NCBI RefSeq assembly: GCF_039537665.1
Contig: NZ_BAABAY010000002.1
Span: 310,001-374,000, forward strand
DNA length: 64,000 bases
Source: Gaetbulibacter_A aestuarii
Lineage (GTDB): Bacteria > Bacteroidota > Bacteroidia > Flavobacteriales > Flavobacteriaceae
Direction: 5' to 3'
A program made the translations under genes and the position numbers. This document shows, one piece after another, positions 32,774-41,187 of the stretch (positions are counted from its first letter, which is position 1; every line of letters begins with the position of its first letter). The notes under the pieces are model-generated. The model had not been told where the DNA came from and did no database searches. It saw only the letters and a program-made list of their open reading frames with translations.

Positions 32774-33211
32774 ATGACAATTAAAACATTTGATGCCTTT
32801 ACCAGATTATCCATAATGGATATCAACCGAATAACCAACTTTTTACATGCCAATTTAGGTGAGTTTAAAGATAAGAAAAGTGCTATTCGAAAATCTATTA
32901 TGTATGCGGCCAAGGAGATGCCGGGACTTGGTGGTTATGTTTTTATCATGGAGGAAAAAGGAGAGGTGATTGGCGCTGTTGTAGTAAACAGAACGGGAAT
33001 GAACGAGTATTTATCAGAGAATATTTTGGTATACCTCGCTGTAAAGAAAGGATTCAGACAAAAAGGTATAGCCAAAAAGTTAATTAAACACACCGTTCGA
33101 TATTGTAAAGGGGATATTGCAACCCATGTCAGTATAGACGATCCGGTAAAAAAATTATTTGAAAAACAAGGATTCAAATCCCGAAATATAGAAATGCGTT
33201 TAGAGCGCTAA
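32774..33211 (+). CDS. GNAT-family N-acetyltransferase leading the proline operon
   Basis: This 145-residue protein has the GNAT fold: an N-terminal helix pair, VIGAVVVNRTGMNEYLSENILVYLAV as the central strands, and the acetyl-CoA loop FRQKGIAKKLIKH (about 96-108). The ATG at 32774 gives MTIKTFDAFTRL; a frame from 32705 runs through the hairpin and is less likely. Its position before proC-proB-proA recalls the flavobacterial arginine/proline clusters, in which a GNAT gene leads, but the sequence does not prove that it acetylates glutamate. The substrate is unknown. Confidence 0.8.
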   Translation: MTIKTFDAFTRLSIMDINRITNFLHANLGEFKDKKSAIRKSIMYAAKEMPGLGGYVFIMEEKGEVIGAVVVNRTGMNEYLSENILVYLAVKKGFRQKGIAKKLIKHTVRYCKGDIATHVSIDDPVKKLFEKQGFKSRNIEMRLER

Positions 33212-33252
33212 AACGATCAAAAAATTGAATTAATTATATATAACATTTAAGA

Positions 33253-33444
33253 ATGAAAATTATCTCAGTAAGACGAAAAACAATAGTAGAAAAAAGACAC
33301 ACCATAAGGATGGGTGAATTAACAACCAAAGTGACGTATATTAAAAAACACGTTTTAGGTTTGCCTGTTAAAACACTTCACAAGTATCGTGAAACTTATT
33401 ATGGTGAAGTTAAGGATAGTAAAGACTGTATGCTATTTGTTTAG
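33253..33444 (+). CDS. small basic conserved protein in the proline operon
   Basis: This 63-residue lysine- and arginine-rich protein (KIISVRRKTIVEKRHTIRMGELTTKVTYIKKH, then LHKYRETYYGEVKDSKDC) seems to form mostly beta strands. It lies between the GNAT gene (41 bases upstream) and proC (44 bases downstream) on the same strand and probably belongs to the operon. I do not recognise a characterised family. The orderly strand pattern and good spacing suggest it is real. Confidence 0.6.
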   Translation: MKIISVRRKTIVEKRHTIRMGELTTKVTYIKKHVLGLPVKTLHKYRETYYGEVKDSKDCMLFV

Positions 33445-33488
33445 TATTTAAAAGAAGCAAAACACCATTAACTCTTAAAAACCAATAA

Positions 33489-34295
33489 ATGAAAGTATTA
33501 GTAATAGGTGCCGGTAACATGGGCCTTACATATGCTCAAGGGATGTCCAAATCGAAACTCCTCAAAAAGAGGAACATTATGGTCGTGGACAAATCCGAGG
33601 AAAAATTAGAAGAACTCAATCAAATAGCGCATTTCGATGCCTTTAAGGAATTAGATGAATGCGTTCCAAAGGCCGATATTATCGTTGTGGCCGTAAAGCC
33701 CTATCATGCAGAGGGGGTTTTCAAAACAATAAGAACGCTGGTGAAGCCTCAGCAAATTATTATTTCGATCATGGCAGGTGTAACCATAGCCAAGATTAGA
33801 GATATTACCGGATTGAAAAAAGTGGTTCGAGCCATGCCAAATTTACCGGCACAAATAGGTAAGGGCTTAACTTCTTATGTAACGTCAGAAGACGTTTCAA
33901 GAGTTGAGATGCTAACTGTTGAAAGTCTTTTGGATACCACTGGTAAATCAGTGCGTGTTTCCAGCGAAAAGTTCATTGATGCTTCTACGGGAATTTCCGG
34001 TAGTGGTCCGGCTTATGTATTCTACTTTATGCAAAGTATGATGGAAGCTGCACTTGAAATGGGCTTTTCAAAACAAGATTCTACAGTTCTCGTAAGTCAA
34101 ACGTTCACCGGTGCTGTGGAACTCTTCAATCAAAATAATTTAACACCAAACTCCTGGATGGACAAAGTGGCCTCAAAAGGTGGAACCACCCGCGCCGCAT
34201 TAGACTCCATGCAAGACAACAAAGTAAACGAATTAATTAAAGAAGCTGCTTTTGCTGCATTTGGACGTGCAGTAGAATTAGGAAAAGAATACTAA
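33489..34295 (+). CDS. proC: pyrroline-5-carboxylate reductase
   Basis: ProC carries out the last step of proline synthesis, reducing pyrroline-5-carboxylate with NAD(P)H. The 268-residue protein starts with the Rossmann motif VIGAGNMGLTYAQG and carries the C-terminal dimer signature STGISGSGPAYVFYFMQSMMEAA and ASKGGTTRAALDSM. The proB ATG follows its stop after one base, so the two are probably translationally coupled. Confidence 0.95.
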   Translation: MKVLVIGAGNMGLTYAQGMSKSKLLKKRNIMVVDKSEEKLEELNQIAHFDAFKELDECVPKADIIVVAVKPYHAEGVFKTIRTLVKPQQIIISIMAGVTIAKIRDITGLKKVVRAMPNLPAQIGKGLTSYVTSEDVSRVEMLTVESLLDTTGKSVRVSSEKFIDASTGISGSGPAYVFYFMQSMMEAALEMGFSKQDSTVLVSQTFTGAVELFNQNNLTPNSWMDKVASKGGTTRAALDSMQDNKVNELIKEAAFAAFGRAVELGKEY

Positions 34296-34296
34296 C

Positions 34297-35067
34297 ATGT
34301 CAAAACAAAGAATCGTTATCAAAGTTGGAACAAATGTAATGACCAACCGCGATAATCGTATCGTAAGACCGGTATTAAGAAGACTGGTAAAACAAATTGC
34401 AGAACTTTATGAACGGGATATCATGACCATTTTAGTGTCGTCAGGTTCCGTGATCGCAGGAAAGGAAGTTCTGGGAAAATCGAAAATTAAAGATAGAACG
34501 CAACGTCGTCAGGTATATTCGGCCATAGGCCAACCTCGAATGATGCGTTTGTACTATAACATATTTCATGATTTTGGAATGAAATGTGCCCAGGTGTTGC
34601 CTACTAAACGAGATTTTAGCCCGGGCTTACACCGACAAAACATGATTAATTGCTGTGAAGGCTTATTATCTGAAGGCGTTATTCCAATTGCTAATGAGGA
34701 TGATGCTGTTTCGGTAACCATGTCGATGTTCTCAGATAATGACGAGTTGGCGAGTTTGATCGCCCAGCTGCTTGATGCAGATAAGCTCATTATTTTAACA
34801 GATATTGATGGTCTTTATACGGGTCATCCTGAAGAATCAGACAGTGATTTGATTAAAAATGTAAATCCCGATGATGATCTAGACAAATTCATTAAGGATA
34901 ACAACAAGGCCGAAGAAGAAGGCCGTGGCGGTATGGGATCAAAATTAGATTATGCCCAACAGGCAGCTGCTAAAAATATCCCAACGTTCATCGCCAATGG
35001 AAAAAAAGATAATACCATTATCGATATTATAGATGGTAAAGCAGTAGGAACTAAAGTATCACTTTAA
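34297..35067 (+). CDS. proB: glutamate 5-kinase (short form, no PUA domain)
   Basis: ProB phosphorylates glutamate to start proline synthesis. The 256 residues cover the amino-acid kinase domain only: RIVIKVGTNVM, LVSSGSVIAGKEVL, IPIANEDDAVS and GGMGSKLDYAQQAAAKNIPTFIANG. The C-terminal PUA domain of the E. coli enzyme (367 residues) is absent, as is usual in many Bacteroidota. Feedback inhibition by proline is known to act through the kinase domain and may still operate. Confidence 0.93.
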   Translation: MSKQRIVIKVGTNVMTNRDNRIVRPVLRRLVKQIAELYERDIMTILVSSGSVIAGKEVLGKSKIKDRTQRRQVYSAIGQPRMMRLYYNIFHDFGMKCAQVLPTKRDFSPGLHRQNMINCCEGLLSEGVIPIANEDDAVSVTMSMFSDNDELASLIAQLLDADKLIILTDIDGLYTGHPEESDSDLIKNVNPDDDLDKFIKDNNKAEEEGRGGMGSKLDYAQQAAAKNIPTFIANGKKDNTIIDIIDGKAVGTKVSL

Positions 35068-35083
35068 AAAGAAAGAAAGAACA

Positions 35084-36283
35084 ATGAAATTATTACCAGA
35101 AAATAAAAAGAATGATGTTTTAGAGTCTATGATTGCCCTTATTAATTTAAACGAAAAGGAAATCTTAGACGCTAATAAAAAAGATATAGAGGCTTTTGAT
35201 CGGGATGATCAGGCGATGTACGATCGCTTGATCTTGAATGAAAAGAAAGTTCGAGGTATGATCAAAGCTATTAATGATGTTAAAGTGCAGGATGATCCTG
35301 TGAATAAGATCATTAGCCAAAATGAATTGAATAGTGGTCTTAAAGTGGTGAATAAAACAGCACCATTTGGAACCATTATGATCATTTATGAATCCAGACC
35401 CGATGTTACTGTTGAAGCTACCGTTTTAGCTTTTAAAGCCAATAACAAGATCTTGTTAAAAGGCGGTAAGGAAGCGGTACACAGTAATAGAGCTATTGTA
35501 AAACTCTGGCATAAGGCCCTTGAAGAAAATGGCTTGAGTACGGATTATATAAAAATGCTCGAGTTAAGTCGTGCGGAAACTCAGGAATTCCTAAAAAATC
35601 CAACCGAACAGCTCGACCTTATCGTTCCCAGAGGAGGAGAACGCCTGATCAAATTTGTGAAGGATCACGCTGAATGCGCTGTACTTGTGAGTGGTCGTGG
35701 TAACAATTTTTTATACATCGATGAAAATACCGATTGGAAGAAAACCATCAATGTTATATTGAATGCCAAAACAGATAAAATTTCTGCTTGTAACGCCCTG
35801 GATAAAATTCTGATCAATAAAAATATCGAGGATTATGAAGATAAACTTCGAGATCTTGATAATGTGCTTAAAACCAATGGCGTTAAGGTTTTAGTTGATG
35901 AAACTACACATAAAGTACTAATTGATGATAAACAGATTGAGAATCGCTCCATCTGGTTTGAAGAATTCTTAGAAATGAAATGTATCATTGGTACGGTAGA
36001 TTCTATGGATGATGCTGTAAAGATGATCAATACTTTTTCAGGAGGTCATTCCGCAACCATCATGACAACAGACAATGAGCTGGCAGGGACTTTTATGGAT
36101 CAGGTAGATTGTGCTGCCGTATATCACAATGCGTCTACCCGTTTTACGGATGGCGGTCAAATTGGTGCCGGTGCCGAACTTGCTATAAGTACAGATAAAT
36201 TACACCACAGAGGCCCACTAGGCCTAAAACAACTGGTTACCAATAAATATTATGTTTATGGTGACGGTCATGTAAGAGTGTAA
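35084..36283 (+). CDS. proA: glutamate-5-semialdehyde dehydrogenase
   Basis: ProA reduces glutamyl 5-phosphate to the semialdehyde that cyclises to pyrroline-5-carboxylate. The 399-residue aldehyde-dehydrogenase-fold protein shows APFGTIMIIYESRPDVTVEA, LLKGGKEAVHSN, DLIVPRGGERLI and the catalytic cysteine region KTDKISACNALDKIL. GGQIGAGAELAISTDKLHHRGP near the C-terminus is the family signature. It starts 16 bases after proB and ends the operon before a GC-rich terminator. Confidence 0.95.
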   Translation: MKLLPENKKNDVLESMIALINLNEKEILDANKKDIEAFDRDDQAMYDRLILNEKKVRGMIKAINDVKVQDDPVNKIISQNELNSGLKVVNKTAPFGTIMIIYESRPDVTVEATVLAFKANNKILLKGGKEAVHSNRAIVKLWHKALEENGLSTDYIKMLELSRAETQEFLKNPTEQLDLIVPRGGERLIKFVKDHAECAVLVSGRGNNFLYIDENTDWKKTINVILNAKTDKISACNALDKILINKNIEDYEDKLRDLDNVLKTNGVKVLVDETTHKVLIDDKQIENRSIWFEEFLEMKCIIGTVDSMDDAVKMINTFSGGHSATIMTTDNELAGTFMDQVDCAAVYHNASTRFTDGGQIGAGAELAISTDKLHHRGPLGLKQLVTNKYYVYGDGHVRV

Positions 36284-36308
36284 ACTAAAACTGAGATAAT
36301 TTTCAATA

Positions 36309-36341
36309 AAAAACGCCCCCGCTACATGCGGGGGCGTTTTT
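36309..36341. terminator. strong bidirectional terminator between proA and the DUF349 gene
   Basis: A 14-bp stem AAAAACGCCCCCGC/GCGGGGGCGTTTTT with a 5-base loop lies between convergent genes, with A and T runs on each side. Confidence 0.93.
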
Positions 36342-36360
36342 ATTTATTTTGATTTTATTT

Positions 36361-38340
36361 TTAATAAAGCTCTTTGATCTTCTGGAATTTCTCTTTCCAA
36401 AGCTTTAAAGCGTCTTTATGCTCTTTAATATTGGTGTGAACTTCCTGAACTAACGGGTTATCATCATCAACATTGGTAAAGAATTGTAAATTGTTTTCAA
36501 GTTGATTGATTTTCCCTTTAAGCTCATCAATTTTTTTACGTATAAAAGTTCGTTCGTTATCCAGGTTATTCGAATTATCCGAGGAGTTGATAGCATCCAG
36601 TTTATTTTCAAACTTTATCATTTCAACCTCGTTCTTCTCCATATCCAGATTACCTAAAATGGCGTCAACAGTTTTTTGGAATTTACCTTCAATATAACGT
36701 TTGTTGTGTGGCACCCGACCAAGATCCTTCCATTCATTAATAAAATCTTTAACCTTCTCAATAGCTTTGTCTTTGTCTTTTGGTGGTTTAAAATCTTTAA
36801 GCTTGGCGAGCAGTTCTTCTTTTTCCTTAAAAGCTTCAAAGAATTTTTTCTGAGCCTCGTCGCGTTTTGTGTGAATTCTATCAAAATAATGGTTGCAGGC
36901 GGCTTTGAAACGTTTCCATATCTTATCGCTGTCTTTTCTCGGCACATGGCCGATTTTTTTCCAATCGCTCTGGATCTTCTTCATCAAAGGTGTTGTGGCT
37001 GCAAAATCTTCACTATCCTTATTATCCTCAGCAATTTTGATGAGTTCCATCTTTTTCTCAAGATTTTTGTACTGCTCTTTCTTTAGACCTTTATAAAACG
37101 CATTCTTTTTTCTGTTGAAAGATCTAACGGATTCTTTGAATTTTGCCCAGGTACTTTCGTTGACTTTCAAAGGTACTTTACCCGCATTGAAGAATCGTGT
37201 CCGTAAAGCTTCAACAGCTTTGATTTGTTTTTGCCATTCATTATGCGTTTTTGCGCCTTGTTCGGTAACGGCATCTATATCTGCAATGATCTCTAATTTT
37301 TTCTCCAGATTTTTCTCGTAGATCTTATCAATCTCTTGATAATAAACCTGTCGTTTATCATTGATTATTTTTGTAGCTGCTTTGAAACGTTCCCAGATTT
37401 CTTCACGATGTTCCTTGCCAACAGGTCCAAGTTCTTCTTTCCACATTTTGTGAAGTTCCTGTAACTCTCTAAAGGCACGCAATACATTTTCATCTTTTGC
37501 GAGTTCTTCAGCACGTTCTATGATGAGTAATTTTTTCTCAAGGTTGTGTTTGAAATCCAGATCGCGAAGATCTCTATTCAAATGTAGAAAATCGTAAAAA
37601 CGCTCTACATGGTGATGGTAACTGTTCCAGGCATTATTGTATTTATCCCTTGGAATTGGGCCTGTATTACGCCAGCGCTCCTGTAATTCTTTAAAATGCT
37701 TGTAAGTCGTATTGATATTCTCTTCAACATTGATCAAACCCTTCAATTCTTCAATGATTTCGAGCTTCTTTTCGAGATTATCCTTGAGGTTATTTTGTAT
37801 GTTTTTAAAATGCTCGTTGAGTTTTTTTCGGTATTCTCTGTAAGCCGTTTTATAGCGTTTGTAAATAGGGGAGCTATAATAAAAGTCTATTTCATTACCG
37901 CCATCACTTAAAAATTCCTCTTTTTTCTCATCAACAAGATCCTGATATTTCGATTTGAACTCAGAATTAATGGCATTAACGTGATTTTTGATGGCTTGAA
38001 CCTTTTCGTTTTGAAGTAAACGCTCAAGTTCTATGGTAAGTGATTCCAAAGACATCGACTCATAATCTTTTAACTCAATTTTATGCCTGTCTTTATTCCC
38101 CTCATCTTCAGCATCTTCAGCATTGGAGGCTTCGATTTCATTGATCACATCATCATGATCAATAGCATCTTCATCTGAGTTAGAATCTTGCTTTTCTTCT
38201 TCAGAAACGGTAGGCGCTTCCTCAGGTTCAGGAGTTTCCACCTGAGATCCTTGGGTATTTAGTGTTTCATTTTGTTTTGAAACTTGTTCCTCTACCTTAT
38301 TGTCAGCTTCGGTTTTTGAGTTATTATTTACGTCAGACAT
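36361..38340 (-). CDS. DUF349 multi-repeat protein
   Basis: This is a 659-residue soluble, highly charged protein. An acidic, low-complexity N-terminus (about 1-95) is followed by five DUF349 helical units (about 185-600), most starting with N-L-E-K-K-[LM]-x-[IL]-I and ending in a W-K-x-x-G-x-[VI]-P type stretch. A C-terminal coiled coil follows (about 600-659). DUF349 proteins have no settled biochemical function. The gene faces proA across a terminator and lies ahead of aroE in the leftward direction, but a 95-base gap separates them. Confidence 0.88.
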   Translation of the reverse strand: MSDVNNNSKTEADNKVEEQVSKQNETLNTQGSQVETPEPEEAPTVSEEEKQDSNSDEDAIDHDDVINEIEASNAEDAEDEGNKDRHKIELKDYESMSLESLTIELERLLQNEKVQAIKNHVNAINSEFKSKYQDLVDEKKEEFLSDGGNEIDFYYSSPIYKRYKTAYREYRKKLNEHFKNIQNNLKDNLEKKLEIIEELKGLINVEENINTTYKHFKELQERWRNTGPIPRDKYNNAWNSYHHHVERFYDFLHLNRDLRDLDFKHNLEKKLLIIERAEELAKDENVLRAFRELQELHKMWKEELGPVGKEHREEIWERFKAATKIINDKRQVYYQEIDKIYEKNLEKKLEIIADIDAVTEQGAKTHNEWQKQIKAVEALRTRFFNAGKVPLKVNESTWAKFKESVRSFNRKKNAFYKGLKKEQYKNLEKKMELIKIAEDNKDSEDFAATTPLMKKIQSDWKKIGHVPRKDSDKIWKRFKAACNHYFDRIHTKRDEAQKKFFEAFKEKEELLAKLKDFKPPKDKDKAIEKVKDFINEWKDLGRVPHNKRYIEGKFQKTVDAILGNLDMEKNEVEMIKFENKLDAINSSDNSNNLDNERTFIRKKIDELKGKINQLENNLQFFTNVDDDNPLVQEVHTNIKEHKDALKLWKEKFQKIKELY

Positions 38341-38435
38341 TTTAAAAATGTTTAGGTTCGATATACGACTTGAGCATTTAAAGATACTAACAAGTCTACT
38401 ATTTACAAAGGCTTAGAAGTTTTTTAGTAGTTAAA

Positions 38436-39194
38436 TTATGAGTTTTTTAACTGGTCATTCCAAATTTCCCAGGCCTTTTCAGCTTGTAATTTAAGCATAT
38501 TTAGGCCATTAATTACGGTAGCGCCTTGTTGTTTTCCGAATTTCAGGAATTTTGTTTCCTCAGGATTATAAATCAGATCATATAAAATATGGTCTTCGGT
38601 CAAAGCTTCATAGGGTATTTCCGGGCATTCATCAACCTTGGGAAATGTTCCTAAAGGCGTGCAATTAACGATCAATTGATGGTCTTGAATAATACTTTCA
38701 TTAAGCATATTATAGGTGAATTTCACACCTTTTTTCAATCTGCGTGAAACATAATTGAAAGAAATGCCCAATTCTTCCAAACTATAAGCAATGGCCTTAC
38801 TAGCACCTCCGGTTCCAAGAATTATAGCCTTTTGATGATGTGGTTTTAAAGCAGGTTGCAAAGCGTTTTTGAAACCGTAGTAATCTGTATTATAGCCGGT
38901 TAGTAATTTGTCTTTTGATATTTTGATGGTATTAACGGCACCAATGGCTGCAGCAGTCTTGTCTAATTTATCCAAATATGGAATCACTTCCTCCTTGTAG
39001 GGAATAGTAACATTCAAACCGATCAATTCCGGATTGGTTTTTAAAACTTCAGGGAACGCATTTATAGTATCGATGTCAAAATTCTGATACGTGAAATCCT
39101 TTATATTTTCCTTTTCAAATTTGGCCTTAAAATAGCTTCTTGAAAAAGAATAAGAAATATGTTTACCCAAAAGACCTAACTTTTTCATACTCAT
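38436..39194 (-). CDS. aroE: shikimate dehydrogenase
   Basis: AroE reduces 3-dehydroshikimate to shikimate with NADPH. The 252-residue protein contains the substrate-site KLGLLGKHISYSFSRSYF, the catalytic lysine segment NVTIPYKEEVIPYLD, and the nucleotide loop ILGTGGASKAIAYSLEELG. The ATG at 39194 overlaps the DUF368 stop in ATGA, so translational coupling is likely; an alternative ATG lies two codons later. It is the last gene of the unit with two DUF368 genes. Confidence 0.94.
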   Translation of the reverse strand: MSMKKLGLLGKHISYSFSRSYFKAKFEKENIKDFTYQNFDIDTINAFPEVLKTNPELIGLNVTIPYKEEVIPYLDKLDKTAAAIGAVNTIKISKDKLLTGYNTDYYGFKNALQPALKPHHQKAIILGTGGASKAIAYSLEELGISFNYVSRRLKKGVKFTYNMLNESIIQDHQLIVNCTPLGTFPKVDECPEIPYEALTEDHILYDLIYNPEETKFLKFGKQQGATVINGLNMLKLQAEKAWEIWNDQLKNS

Positions 39195-40213
39195 TTACTT
39201 TTTACACGTCGGGTTCTTTGACCGTACCATTCCAAAAATAAAACAATCAGAATACCTAAAATAATATAAAATATGGCATACAAGGTCTCCATATTGAGAT
39301 GCGGTAAATAACGCTGATAATTTTCAACTACTTTTTCGCCGGTTGAATCGAAAATTAGTTGTCCGTTAGGATCTAATTTAAAAATGGTTTTTTTCCAGGG
39401 CCAAACAACGCCTAAAGACCCAATAATAAATCCGATAATGGCTGATATGGTGATGTCTTTGTAATGTTTCAGAATATAGCTTAAAAGATGTGAAAAAGTA
39501 ACTAATCCAGTAATGGAGCCCAGTGTAAATACGGCTAATACCTGCAGCATTCGCAAACGTTCAGGATCATAAATAAACTGAAAATCACCCGAAATGATAT
39601 TCCAAAAGGTGTCGTAGAGCGCATTTACAGAATCGACTAAAAGAAGGACATAATTTCCTAAAAGTATCAATATAAAGGATCCTGAAAATCCTGGTAGCGT
39701 CATTCCGGATACGCTAATGATTCCGCAGAAAAAAACGAACCATAAATTATCATTTTGTGTGGCGGGACTCAAAAAACTAATACTTAACCCGATCATAATC
39801 CCCAAAGCCAGAGTGATCTTGGTTCTGTAATTCCAGGCTTTAAAGTCTTTGTTGATGTAATAAATAGATCCGATGATCATTCCAAAAAACACACTCCAAA
39901 CATAAAGTTCATAGTATTTTATGAGGTAATCAAGAATTTTAGAAACGCTAAAATAACTCACGATCATCCCCGAAAACAAGAGGCTTAAAAACCGCCCGTT
40001 AACGTAGTGGTAAAAACTTCGAAACCGCCCATTAATAAGCAGTTTGAAAGCTTTTCTGTTTATTTTTTTTAAGGAGTAAATAAACTCTTCATAGAAGCCC
40101 GCAACGAAAGCAACAACACCACCAGACACCCCGGGCACTTTATTAGCGGCACCCATGCCTAATCCCTTAAGGACTAAAAATATCTTGTCTTTTAATGTTC
40201 TGGTACTTTCCAT
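39191..40213 (-). CDS. DUF368 membrane protein (PopT-type lipid-carrier transporter), second paralogue
   Basis: This 340-residue protein has about eight to nine membrane helices. The N-terminal motif LKGLGMGAANKVPGVSGGVVAF and the central MTLPGFSGSFILILLGNY are the two inverted P-G-x-S-G repeats of the DUF368 family. Members of this family (PopT) were shown to recycle undecaprenyl phosphate across the inner membrane. It begins two bases after the first DUF368 gene and ends overlapping aroE. In place of the usual ADAVPGVSGG it has ANKVPGVSGG, so substrate preference may differ from its neighbour. Confidence 0.88.
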   Translation of the reverse strand: MESTRTLKDKIFLVLKGLGMGAANKVPGVSGGVVAFVAGFYEEFIYSLKKINRKAFKLLINGRFRSFYHYVNGRFLSLLFSGMIVSYFSVSKILDYLIKYYELYVWSVFFGMIIGSIYYINKDFKAWNYRTKITLALGIMIGLSISFLSPATQNDNLWFVFFCGIISVSGMTLPGFSGSFILILLGNYVLLLVDSVNALYDTFWNIISGDFQFIYDPERLRMLQVLAVFTLGSITGLVTFSHLLSYILKHYKDITISAIIGFIIGSLGVVWPWKKTIFKLDPNGQLIFDSTGEKVVENYQRYLPHLNMETLYAIFYIILGILIVLFLEWYGQRTRRVKSK

Positions 40214-40215
40214 GG

Positions 40216-41133
40216 TTATTTTTTAGAACCGAGTCTTTCCAGAATAAAAATAACTAAAAAACCAATAGCCATTAAAATAATGGCCCAAACCAGATGGTTT
40301 TCGCCTTGAAAGTGAAAAGGGGAAACGCTTTTTTGCAGTAAAGGTTCCTTAATACCTTTAGAATTCATGTGCCAGGTTAGTGTTTTTTTCCATGGCCAAA
40401 CCTTGTTAAGAGAACCAAAGATAAAACCGGTGAGGATAGCCAGTGTTAGGTTATGATAGTGTTTAAATAACCATTTTAAAAAATGACTAAAACTAAGTAA
40501 ACCAATTAAAGCTCCGGAAGCAAAAATAGCCACTCGGGTAATATTAAAATCATGAAGTGCATCGCTCAGCGTTTTATAAGCCCCAAGAATTATGAGAATA
40601 AACGAACCTGAAATTCCCGGAAGGATCATAGCGCATATTGCTATGGCACCGGCAAAAAACAAAAAACTATTGTTATCATTCGTAGCCAGTGCAGGTAAAT
40701 TTGAAATATAATAGGCCGCTAGCGTCCCTAAAATTAAAAACAAAACTACAGAAGGACTCCATTTGGTAATTTGTTTCCCAACGAAATAGATGCTAGCAAC
40801 GATCAACCCAAAGAAAAACGACCAGATGAGAACCGGATGGTTTTCCAATAGATACTTGGCCAGACGCATAAAGGAAACAAAACTGATTAAGATTCCGGAA
40901 AGAAGTGCTACCAAAAAATTCCCATTCAGGCGTTTCCAAAACGGCGTAAAACCCTCTTTAAAAAGCGTTCTGAATAAACTGAAATTAACATTGCTAATGG
41001 TGGTAATTAATTCTTCGTAGATTCCTGAAATAAAGGCGATCGTGCCACCGGAAACTCCAGGAACAGCATCGGCTGCGCCCATGGCAATACCTTTCAATGA
41101 TATAATGAAATAATCTTTGATGCTTCTCTGCAT
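40216..41133 (-). CDS. DUF368 membrane protein (PopT-type lipid-carrier transporter), first paralogue
   Basis: This 305-residue polytopic protein has the canonical DUF368 motifs LKGIAMGAADAVPGVSGGTIAF (about 13-34) and CAMILPGISGSFILIILGAYK (about 170-190). By analogy with PopT it may return undecaprenyl phosphate to the cytoplasmic face for reuse in peptidoglycan and O-antigen assembly. A -7 box lies just upstream and the paralogue follows after two bases, so the pair and aroE form one transcript. Confidence 0.9.
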   Translation of the reverse strand: MQRSIKDYFIISLKGIAMGAADAVPGVSGGTIAFISGIYEELITTISNVNFSLFRTLFKEGFTPFWKRLNGNFLVALLSGILISFVSFMRLAKYLLENHPVLIWSFFFGLIVASIYFVGKQITKWSPSVVLFLILGTLAAYYISNLPALATNDNNSFLFFAGAIAICAMILPGISGSFILIILGAYKTLSDALHDFNITRVAIFASGALIGLLSFSHFLKWLFKHYHNLTLAILTGFIFGSLNKVWPWKKTLTWHMNSKGIKEPLLQKSVSPFHFQGENHLVWAIILMAIGFLVIFILERLGSKK

Positions 41134-41158
41134 AGCGAATGATTTTTTAGCAAGAAAT

Positions 41159-41166
41159 CAAAGATA
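41159..41166 (-). promoter_or_regulatory. putative -7 box of the DUF368-aroE operon
   Basis: On the minus strand TATCTTTG matches TAnnTTTG, 25 bases before the ATG at 41133. Confidence 0.45.
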
Positions 41167-41187
41167 TGTATTTAAAACGAGTCGGGC

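Noticed and set aside
36676..37086. 136-codon frame opposite the DUF349 gene
   Set aside because: It is the antisense of a lysine- and glutamate-rich coiled-coil gene, which always gives phenylalanine- and leucine-rich frames; no family match or start signal.
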